In this document: positions 1-4,539 of the stretch, in pieces
How the letters are laid out: each line of letters opens with the position of its first letter
Numbering within the stretch: the stretch's first letter is position 1
Assembly: GCA_046484625.1 (NCBI GenBank)
Contig: JAWOIO010000224.1
Location: forward strand, 1-11,209
DNA length: 11,209 nucleotides
Direction: 5' to 3'
Source of the DNA: DASUAO01 sp046484625
GTDB taxonomy: Bacteria > Actinomycetota > Acidimicrobiia > IMCC26256 > PALSA-555
Notes under the pieces: generated by a model
Seen by the model: the letters and a program-made list of their open reading frames with translations, nothing else
Told to the model about the DNA's origin: nothing
Databases searched by the model: none
Program-made: the position numbers and the translations under genes

Positions 1-20
1 GCTGGCCAAGCCGCGCAACC

Positions 21-37
21 GGCGAGCCTCGCTCGCC
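21..37 (-). terminator. Weak hairpin downstream of the stress-protein remnant
   Basis: A perfect 6-bp inverted repeat (GGCGAG at 21-26, CTCGCC at 32-37) with a 5-nt loop lies about 20 bases past the stop codon of the leftward stress-protein remnant. Its position suits a terminator, but no T tract follows on that strand, so this is a weak call. A second 8-bp inverted repeat (GCTGGCCA at 1-8, TGGCCAGC at 44-51) encloses it, which could make a larger cruciform. Confidence 0.25.
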
Positions 38-56
38 TATTGATGGCCAGCGGCGG

Positions 57-239
57 CTAGTTCACCGGGCAGACGAATCCCGGCGGCTTGACCACCAGGA
101 GGTCGCACTCGATCCGGTCCAGCAGGCGCTCGGCGGTGCCGCCGATGAAAACCTGCTCGAGGCGGCTGCGCGAGATGCCGCCCATGATCAGCAGGTCGAT
201 CTCCAGGTCCTGCACCAGCCGCGGCAGCTCCTTCTCCGA
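57..239 (-). pseudogene. Universal stress protein (UspA family), 3' remnant
   Basis: Reading leftward, about 60 residues from near 239 to the TAG at 57-59 match the C-terminal end of a UspA/UspE domain. Visible are a helix beginning ELPRLVQDLEIDLL, the phosphate-binding stretch MGGISRSRL, then FIGGTAERLLDRIECDLLVVKPPGF and the tail CPVN. In the family these segments form the last strand-helix-strand of the ATP-binding alpha/beta fold. No start codon or upstream domain is present: beyond about 240 the frame becomes arginine-rich with no Usp character. A whole protein would be about 140 residues, or 280-320 for a tandem UspE type, so most of the gene is missing. The style (ISRSRL, KPPGF) resembles proteobacterial UspE-like proteins more than actinobacterial ones, which I judge from memory. 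The break lies some 35 bases from the left attachment repeat, so the loss may reflect past integration or deletion there. It should be non-functional. Confidence 0.72.
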
Positions 240-275
240 ACGTCGTCGCCTGAGTCGGCCGCGACGCGCGATCCC

Positions 276-305
276 GTGCCCGGGGAGGGATTCGAACTCC
301 CACGC
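276..305 (-). repeat. Left attachment-site repeat (tRNA-Leu 3' fragment)
   Basis: A copy of the last 30 bases of the leftward tRNA-Leu(UAA) gene, covering T arm, 3' acceptor strand, discriminator A (277) and one further C. It matches 2471-2500 except at 298. Sequences on either side do not match the right end, so the repeat is the likely core att site. There is no tRNA 5' half here. Confidence 0.8.
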
Positions 306-318
306 TTACGACCGCAGA

Positions 319-357
319 AGTTGCGAATTCGAACTAGATGGTTGTAGGTTCAAACTA
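319..357 (+). promoter_or_regulatory. Promoter and probable operator of the MarR gene
   Basis: A -35-like TTGCGA (321-326) and a -10-like TAGGTT (345-350) are 18 bases apart. The ATG follows the -10 by six bases, so the transcript would be leaderless. The -35 lies inside a near palindrome, AGTT-g-CGAATTCG-AACT (319-335), with a perfect 8-bp core and one bulged base. Half-sites TTCGAACTA (328-336) and TTCAAACTA (349-357) are repeated 21 bp apart, two helical turns, the second covering the predicted transcription start. This is the expected arrangement for a MarR protein repressing its own operon. The motifs are seen; binding is inferred. Confidence 0.5.
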
Positions 358-797
358 TGTCAGACGCGGACGAGTTCGCCGAAGCCGTGGTCTCGTTCGT
401 TCGCGGCTTCGGTCTGCACCGCCCGGAACGCACACCGTGCGGCTTCAATGCCGGCGTCGCGGAAGCGCACGCGCTGGCCGAGCTCAGTGGGGGCGCGCTG
501 CGTCAGTCGGAGCTCGTGCTGCGGCTTGGGCTCACCAAGAGCACCGTCAGCCGCCTGGTCGACAACCTGGTCGACCGTGACTGGGCCCAACGACACACTG
601 CGGAACATGACGGCCGCGGCGTCATCGTGATGCTGACCCCAGCCGGAGATGACGCGGCAGCTCGTCTGCGCGAGGCACGGACCCACCGCATGCAGTTGCT
701 GCTGGATGCGGTACCGGCGCGACGGCGTCAGGAAGCGATCGAGCTGCTCGAGCTGCTCGGGGAGGCAGCGCGTGTGACCGACCCCCGGCATGCCTGA
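357..797 (+). CDS. MarR-family winged-helix transcriptional regulator
   Basis: A 146-residue protein, the usual size for MarR dimeric regulators, which bind palindromic operators and release DNA on binding a ligand or oxidation. The N-terminal helix carries LHRPERTPCG (residues 20-29) and AEAHALAEL, with one Cys (28) that could serve in redox or metal sensing. The winged helix-turn-helix follows at about 47-95: LRQSELVLRLGLTKSTVSRLV contains the recognition helix (about 61-71) and HDGRGVIVMLT (84-94) forms the wing. The C-terminal helices would dimerise. The ATG is favoured by a -10-like TAGGTT six bases upstream, and only a weak GTAGG could act as ribosome site. It overlaps the next gene by 8 bp, so the two are surely cotranscribed and probably translationally coupled. 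It is cargo of the element, and its ligand cannot be told from sequence. Confidence 0.88.
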   Translation: MSDADEFAEAVVSFVRGFGLHRPERTPCGFNAGVAEAHALAELSGGALRQSELVLRLGLTKSTVSRLVDNLVDRDWAQRHTAEHDGRGVIVMLTPAGDDAAARLREARTHRMQLLLDAVPARRRQEAIELLELLGEAARVTDPRHA

Positions 798-1320
798 GTC
801 CGTCGCGTCGCCGCCGACGCCGCGCCGCTGGCTGCTTCCTGTCATCATTGCCATGGCGTCGACGATTGGCGGAGGCGTTGTGGGCGCGGTCGTCGTATCG
901 AGCGGCGACGACGGACCGACCCGTCAGGAGACGGTCGCCGACCGAGGCGCGTCGGTGATGCCGTTCGACCTGTCAGCCACGACACACGTGTTCGATGCGA
1001 CAGACGACGGTGGCATTCAGACCGTGATTGTCGACGACCCGACCGATCGCGATCAGATCACACTGATCCGCTCACATCTACGCGAAGAGGTCGAGCGCTT
1101 CCGTGTCGGTGACTTCGGTGATCCCGCGACGATCCACGGCCACGACATGCCCGGCCTCAGTGTGCTCGAAGCGAAGCCCGAGGCACTTGAGATCTCGTAT
1201 CGCGAACTCCGCGCCGGTGCCGAGGTCACCTACCGCTCCGATGATCCCTCGGTCATCGCGGCGCTGCACGACTGGTTCGCCGCTCAACTCTCGGATCACG
1301 GAAGCGACGCACACGACTGA
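790..1320 (+). CDS. Small membrane-anchored His/Met-containing protein of unknown function
   Basis: A 176-residue protein. An N-terminal hydrophobic segment (about residues 14-37, after PRRW) should anchor it in the membrane with the rest outside. No lipobox Cys or clear signal-peptidase site is seen. The outer domain contains VMPFDLSATTHVF (56-68), a DDPTDRDQ-type acidic turn and helix LIRSHLREEVERF (92-104), then GDFGDPATIHGHDMPG (107-122) and a C-terminal helix LHDWFAAQLSDHG. I recognise this family from actinobacterial genomes, where members often carry the name aspartate carbamoyltransferase; nothing here resembles that enzyme (no STRT carbamoyl-phosphate loop, half the size). Conserved-looking His66, His116, His118, Met120, His160 and His170 suggest metal binding, possibly copper, but this is inference. 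Its start lies inside the 3' end of the MarR gene, implying that regulator controls it. The 3' half is antisense to an open extension of the integrase frame, which I treat as chance. Confidence 0.72.
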   Translation: MPESVASPPTPRRWLLPVIIAMASTIGGGVVGAVVVSSGDDGPTRQETVADRGASVMPFDLSATTHVFDATDDGGIQTVIVDDPTDRDQITLIRSHLREEVERFRVGDFGDPATIHGHDMPGLSVLEAKPEALEISYRELRAGAEVTYRSDDPSVIAALHDWFAAQLSDHGSDAHD

Positions 1321-1953
1321 TCCTTTTCGCCGTGTACGCATCTGCACTACATGCGCGTACATGTCAGGGTGGCCGGATGCTCGAGTCTGCAGGTCGGAAC
1401 CGCCGCCGTCACCATTGCGCCATCGAATACCGTCGTTGCAGACGTCAGTCTCGGGAGAGATCACCTCCACACTCCAGCGTCCTGTCGCCGGACCGGTTCG
1501 CTGGCTAGGCGAAGAGCTCGCGACCGCCGACGCCGCTTCGGCGTCCATCTCCGGCTGGACATGGCTGTAGACGTCGAGCGTGATGCCTGTCGTCGCGTGA
1601 CCGAGGCGTTCACTCACGACCTTTGGATGGATGCCGGACTGGAGCGCGAGGGTCGCCCAAGTGTGGCGAAGATCGTGAAGTCGGATCGTGCGCACGCCGG
1701 ATCGCTTCGCTGCCGAGGTGAACCCGCGCGAGAAGCGGTTCGGGTGGAGCTCGCGACCTGCTTCGTCGCAGAACACGAGGTCATTGTCGACCCACGCCTC
1801 CCCGAGCGCGAGGCGCTCGGCGCTCTGGCGTCGGCGGTGTTCGCGGAGCGCGGCGACGGTCGCGCCGTCGAGCGAGAGGCTGCGCCGCGACCGGGCAGTC
1901 TTCGGCGGCGCCCAGACGAGCTCGTCCTTGACGATCGTGAGCGACTGGTTCAC
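1078..1953 (-). pseudogene. Tyrosine integrase, C-terminal catalytic fragment
   Basis: The C-terminal piece of the element's integrase, in a different frame from the N-terminal piece. From the GTG at 1953, residues 1-150 match the phage-integrase catalytic domain: the beta-hairpin region with PPKTARSRRSL, the box-II motif HDLRH (93-97), RLGH (116-119) and the nucleophile region LDVYSH with Tyr129. Homologous sequence begins upstream of 1953, where LKAGRLQ is in frame as far as about 1976. The first catalytic arginine, normally in a TGxRRGE motif, is absent because that block is deleted. Recognisable homology ends near 1504; the frame then stays open to 1078 with no integrase character and runs antisense to the 790-1320 gene. 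It cannot be a working recombinase unless complemented, and the GTG start is only where the open frame happens to allow one. Confidence 0.8.
1333..1361. repeat. Inverted repeat between the two convergent element genes
   Basis: TGTACGC (1333-1339) and GCGTACA (1355-1361) form a perfect 7-bp inverted repeat with a 15-nt loop, 13 bases after the stop of the membrane protein gene and left of the integrase homology. It could be a bidirectional terminator without T tract, or a protein binding site. The rest of 1321-1503 shows nothing recognisable. Confidence 0.3.
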
Positions 1954-2383
1954 CTGGAGGCGGCCGGCCTTCAGATCGAACCGTCTTCGGTGCGAGGCCG
2001 CCGCCGTACCGGTGCCCGTCGGTCAGCAACGAGGAATAGAGGTCTTCGATGTCGAGCGGCCGCAGGTCCTGGAGCCGAACATGGCCGAGGCGCTCGGTCA
2101 CGCGACTCAGACCCTGCTCGTAGTCGCGCAAGGTCGAGGAGCGGATCTTCGACGCCATCGACGGGAGCCAGCGCTCGACCCACTCGGCGACCGTTTGGGG
2201 ATCGCGTCCGACGTAGGTGCCTCGCCCGAAGTCGCGGACCACCTCGGCGAGGGCCTGCTCTGCCGCCTTGCGCGTGGGGAACCCACCTTTGGTGCGCTGG
2301 CGTCGGCGATCCGTTGCCGGGTCGCGGCCGACGTCGACAACGTAGGCCCACGTCTTGCCCCGTCGGTGGACATGTCCTCTCAT
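1781..2383 (-). pseudogene. Tyrosine integrase, N-terminal fragment
   Basis: The N-terminal part of the element's integrase. Residues 1-136, to about 1976, are genuine: an arm-type DNA-binding domain (RGKTWAYVVDVGRDPATDRR, KGGFPTRKAAEQALAEVV) followed by the SAM-like core-binding domain (TVAEWVERWLPSM, LRDYEQGLSRVTERLG, LYSSLL, GGLAPKTVR). The frame then passes the deletion junction and reads out-of-frame residues to the stop at 1781. In intact relatives about 80 more residues follow APKTVR before the VDLxAGRL segment; here R136 is joined to DLKAGRL in another frame. An intact enzyme of about 370-390 residues would integrate and excise the element at the tRNA-Leu att site. The start at 2383 lies 88 bases from the right att repeat, normal for tRNA-targeting integrases. 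No ribosome site or clean -10 is visible before it. Confidence 0.78.
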
Positions 2384-2394
2384 GCCGGGCAGGG

Positions 2395-2412
2395 CGTTAG
2401 CAATCCGTTAGC
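2395..2412. repeat. CGTTAGC direct repeat next to the integrase start
   Basis: Two CGTTAGC copies (2395-2401 and 2406-2412), 11 bp apart and thus on one face of the helix, lie between the integrase start and the right att core. They could be arm-type integrase sites or an operator for the integrase gene. No matching copies are seen near the left end. Confidence 0.35.
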
Positions 2413-2470
2413 GTGACGCCTCCTGGCGAGCCAGCGAAACGACGCCGACCCGCGTTTTCGCAGGTCAACG

Positions 2471-2500
2471 GTGCCCGGGGAGGGATTCGAACCCCCACGC
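2471..2500 (-). repeat. Right attachment-site repeat (3' end of tRNA-Leu)
   Basis: The last bases of tRNA-Leu(UAA) plus one base beyond its discriminator, matched by 276-305 at 29 of 30 positions. This end keeps the tRNA gene intact. Confidence 0.8.
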
Positions 2501-2556
2501 CCCTTGCGGAGCCGGCGGGTTTAAGCCGCCTGCGTCTGCCGTTCCGCCACCCGGGC
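2472..2556 (-). tRNA. tRNA-Leu (anticodon UAA)
   Basis: An 85-nt class II tRNA read leftward. The acceptor strands GCCCGGG (2556-2550) and CCCGGGC pair perfectly and the discriminator is A at 2472. The D arm contains GGCGGAACGGCAGACGC. The anticodon stem GGCGG/CCGCC closes the loop CTTAAAC, giving anticodon UAA at 2523-2521. A long variable arm (about CGGCTCCGCAAGGGGCG) is typical of leucine tRNA. The T loop is TTCGAAT. The 3' bases after the discriminator are CCG, so CCA is not fully encoded and must be completed by enzyme. It reads UUA (and by wobble UUG) codons, rare in such GC-rich DNA. Its 3' end is the element's attachment site. Its 5' part overlaps the end of the upstream gene; a -10-like TACCCT (2570-2565) inside that gene could start its transcript about 8 bases ahead. 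Confidence 0.95.
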
Positions 2557-2973
2557 CTCGGAGGAGGGTACGTCGGGCTCCCGAGGAGCGGGGGCGGGCG
2601 GCTCGGGTGTCGCGGTCGACGCCCGCGTCGCCTCGAGCAGCGTGGTGCGGAAGCGCAGGGCGGCGTCGCCTTCGAGGCGGTTCACGACCATCACGCCCTC
2701 GACCATGTCGATCGCGACCTCTTCGGCCCGCCGGCCAGCCAGGACGACCGAGACCACCGCGCCGCCCGGGTAGCGCCGGACCGTGCGGGGAACGCCCGGC
2801 GTCCGCGGGGGGCAGCGGAAGGCCGGGACGACGAGCCCGGCCGCCCGCGTCGCGGCGCCGAGGCGCCGGGCCGCGTCGGCGAACCAGGCCACCGGCGCCC
2901 CGCCTCGGGCAGGCGGGGACGCGGGTCGGGAAGCCTTGCTCGGTGCTCGTGATCGATCGGGTACTCCACCCAT
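2521..2973 (-). CDS. Conserved hypothetical protein running into tRNA-Leu
   Basis: A 150-residue protein. The core (about residues 28-115) looks genuine and conserved: AWFADAARRLGAATRAAGL, VPAFRCPPRTPGVPRTVRR, a strand pair GGAVVSVVLAGR, then EEVAIDMVEGVMVVNRL and a charged helix. It reminds me of short uncharacterised actinobacterial proteins and I assign no function. The N-terminal 27 residues are Pro/Arg-rich, the C-terminal 35 Pro/Glu-rich, probably disordered. The last eleven residues (ARVAERQTQAA) are simply the tRNA gene translated, and the stop TAA is the tRNA anticodon (2523-2521). No earlier in-frame stop exists. The start ATG at 2973 is preceded six bases upstream by CATCCT, a degenerate leaderless -10 with the key A and T; GTG at 2892 is an alternative. 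Transcription is divergent from the MATE gene. Confidence 0.62.
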   Translation of the reverse strand: MGGVPDRSRAPSKASRPASPPARGGAPVAWFADAARRLGAATRAAGLVVPAFRCPPRTPGVPRTVRRYPGGAVVSVVLAGRRAEEVAIDMVEGVMVVNRLEGDAALRFRTTLLEATRASTATPEPPAPAPREPDVPSSEARVAERQTQAA

Positions 2974-3041
2974 GCACTGAGGATGACAGGGGGGTGTGAC
3001 ATCCATCGGCCGGTCCGTCCGCACCCACTCGGTGACCGAAA

Positions 3042-3059
3042 CGGCCCCCATGAGGGCCG
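3042..3059. repeat. Hairpin in the intergenic region upstream of the MATE gene
   Basis: CGGCCC (3042-3047) and GGGCCG (3054-3059) pair perfectly around a 6-nt loop, in the 162-bp gap between divergent genes and just left of the two 21-bp repeats. No T tract. It may belong to the same regulatory region. Confidence 0.35.
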
Positions 3060-3060
3060 G

Positions 3061-3111
3061 TTCCGTCACGAGAACGGGACAAGGGGCGCTTCCCGTCACG
3101 AGAACGGGACA
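3061..3111. repeat. Two 21-bp direct repeats, each with an internal inverted repeat, over the MATE promoter
   Basis: Copies at 3061-3081 and 3091-3111 are identical at 20 of 21 positions and start exactly 30 bp apart. Each holds TCCCGT-N7-ACGGGA (the first with one mismatch), suiting a dimeric protein. If transcription starts at the GTG (3136), centres fall at about -36 and -66: the inner copy covers where a -35 should be, and no good -35 hexamer is visible. A degenerate third copy may lie at 3032-3044 (9 of 13 bases over the core). They look like operator sites for the MATE operon, either repressor sites or sites for an activator replacing the -35. A dispersed genomic repeat is the alternative. 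Confidence 0.6.
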
Positions 3112-3123
3112 CGGCCGGGGCTC

Positions 3124-3129
3124 TAGCGT
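3124..3129 (+). promoter_or_regulatory. Leaderless -10 element of the MATE gene
   Basis: TAGCGT ends six bases before the GTG at 3136. There is no Shine-Dalgarno sequence at the usual distance (the GGGG directly touches the start codon), so a leaderless transcript is the simplest reading. Confidence 0.45.
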
Positions 3130-3135
3130 GCCGGG

Positions 3136-4476
3136 GTGGCACCCTGGCGCCGGCTCCCCTCCCGCACGAGCCCCCACGACCGGGAGATCTGGCGGCTCGC
3201 GCTGCCGGCCTTCGGGGCCCTCACGGCCGAGCCGTTCTACGTCCTGGTGGACACCGCCATCGTGGGCCGGCTCGGGACCCGCCAGCTCGCCGGCGTCGCC
3301 GTGGCGGCGGCCGTGCTGGTCGCCGGATTCGCGATCTTCAATTTCCTGGCCTACTCCACCACCTCGGCGGTGGCCCGCCGCATCGGGGCCGGGGACCGTC
3401 GCGGCGCCGCCGCGCTCGGGGTCGACGGCGCCGCCCTCGCCCTCGCCCTCGGCGTCGGGCTCATGGTCGTCGGCCTCGTCGCCTCGTCGTGGATCGTCGA
3501 CGCCATGGGGGCGTCGGACCGGATCTCCCCCTTCGCGCTCGAGTACCTGCGCATCAGCCTCGTCGGCGCGCCGTTCCTCCTCCTCGCGCTGGCCGGCACC
3601 GGCTATCTGCGCGGTGTCCAGGACACCCGAACGACCCTGGTCATCGCCGTCGCGGCCAACGTGGTGAACCTCGCCGTGGAGGTGCTGTTCGTCTTCGGCT
3701 TCGACTGGGGGGTGGCCGGATCCGCGTGGAGCACGGTGATCGCGCAGATCGCAGCCGCGGCTGCGTACGGGTGGATCATCATCCGCTCGGTCCGGCGGGA
3801 GGGGGCGGGGCTGAAGCCGACCCGAGCGGGTGTCCGACAGACCGCCGTGGTGGGCGGGCCGCTCATCGTGCGCACGGCATCGCTGCTCGCGGTGTTCCTC
3901 GCGGTCACCAACCTCGCAGCCCGAATCTCCGACGATGCCGTCGCGGCCCACCAGATCGCGTTCCAGGTGTTCCTCTTCCTCGCGCTCGCGCTCGACGCGC
4001 TGGCGATCGCCGGCCAGGCCGTCATCGGGAAGCACCTCGGCGCGGTCGACCCGGCGAGGGCGCGTGAGGTCGCGAGACGCATGATCGAATGGGGGATCTT
4101 CGTCGGCGTGGTCTTCGGCATCGTCCTCGTCGCGGCGCGCACATTGCTCGTCCCGGTGTTCACCGACGACACGGGCGTCCGCGACCTCGCCGTCCAGCTC
4201 CTGCTCGTCGTCGCCCTGCTCCAACCGCTCAACGCCGTGGTGTTCGTGCTCGACGGCGTGCTCATCGGTGCGGGCGACCAACGGTTCCTCGCGGTCGCGA
4301 TGGTGGCGGCGACCTTCGGGGCGTTCGCACCCGCTGCACTCGGGATCACGCTGGCCGGGGGCGGCATCGTGGCGCTCTGGAGCGCGCTCGCACTGTGGAT
4401 CGGTGCCCGGGCCGTCGGGCTCGTCGGCCGCTACCGGGGGCCACGATGGCAGGTCACCGGAGCCATCCGTACCTGA
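3136..4476 (+). CDS. MATE-family multidrug/metabolite exporter (DinF subfamily)
   Basis: A 446-residue, very hydrophobic protein with about 12 membrane segments in two six-helix halves, the standard MATE length and fold. MATE carriers exchange H+ or Na+ for cationic drugs or metabolites across the inner membrane. The first half shows LALPAFGALTAEPFYVLVDTAIVGRLGT (about 21-48) with Asp39 in helix 1, the residue that in DinF-type members couples cations. LAGTGYLRGVQDTRTTL (about 155-171) is the typical loop after helix 4. The second half has AHQIAFQVFLFLALALDALAIAGQAVIGKHLG with a membrane Asp, and the terminal VFVLDGVLIGAGDQRFLAVAM repeats the pattern. It starts at GTG 3136, with a leaderless -10 and paired repeats upstream, and heads the run of four same-strand genes; the next gene follows after 63 bp. 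The substrate is unknown; an antibiotic, toxic metabolite or lipid-related compound are all possible. Confidence 0.9.
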   Translation: MAPWRRLPSRTSPHDREIWRLALPAFGALTAEPFYVLVDTAIVGRLGTRQLAGVAVAAAVLVAGFAIFNFLAYSTTSAVARRIGAGDRRGAAALGVDGAALALALGVGLMVVGLVASSWIVDAMGASDRISPFALEYLRISLVGAPFLLLALAGTGYLRGVQDTRTTLVIAVAANVVNLAVEVLFVFGFDWGVAGSAWSTVIAQIAAAAAYGWIIIRSVRREGAGLKPTRAGVRQTAVVGGPLIVRTASLLAVFLAVTNLAARISDDAVAAHQIAFQVFLFLALALDALAIAGQAVIGKHLGAVDPARAREVARRMIEWGIFVGVVFGIVLVAARTLLVPVFTDDTGVRDLAVQLLLVVALLQPLNAVVFVLDGVLIGAGDQRFLAVAMVAATFGAFAPAALGITLAGGGIVALWSALALWIGARAVGLVGRYRGPRWQVTGAIRT

Positions 4477-4539
4477 TGCGGCGAACCCGATGCCGGCGTC
4501 AGGTTGCCCGGGGCACCACCCGACGGGTTCACTGGCCTG

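Larger units (their letters stand above)
276..2500. mobile_element. Mini integrative element at the 3' end of tRNA-Leu(UAA)
   Basis: The tRNA-Leu 3' end (2471-2500) is duplicated as a direct repeat at 276-305, 29 of 30 positions identical. Between the copies lie a MarR regulator, a membrane-anchored protein and a leftward tyrosine integrase remnant next to the intact tRNA gene. This is the classic layout of an element integrated by a tyrosine recombinase into a tRNA gene: the tRNA stays whole at one end and a 3' fragment marks the other. The element spans about 2.2 kb, has no visible excisionase, replication or transfer gene, and its integrase is broken. It therefore looks like a decayed island that can no longer move on its own. 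The single repeat mismatch (C in the tRNA copy at 2493, T at 298) falls in the T stem and would break a pair there, so the left copy is a relic, not a second tRNA. Confidence 0.78.

Noticed and set aside
276..340. A second tRNA-Leu gene at the left end
   Set aside because: Only the T arm and 3' acceptor strand are present; no anticodon arm, D arm or 5' acceptor strand follows, and the T stem has a mismatch.
88..630. A plus-strand 180-codon frame across the stress-protein remnant, att repeat and MarR gene
   Set aside because: It is Ser/Arg-rich antisense or out-of-frame sequence crossing the att boundary and has no recognisable domain.
360..854. A minus-strand gene opposite the MarR gene
   Set aside because: The plus strand has an unmistakable winged helix-turn-helix; the antisense frame is a shadow.
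790..1320. Naming this protein aspartate carbamoyltransferase
   Set aside because: Relatives may carry that label, but the carbamoyl-phosphate and aspartate-binding motifs are missing and the protein is a membrane-anchored 176-mer.
1078..1503. C-terminal extension of the integrase frame as a functional domain
   Set aside because: After the DVYSH motif and a short tail the sequence has no integrase similarity and runs antisense to a well-formed gene; the frame is most likely open by chance.
3061..3111. A CRISPR array
   Set aside because: There are only two copies with a 9-bp gap, far too short for spacers, and no cas gene is nearby.
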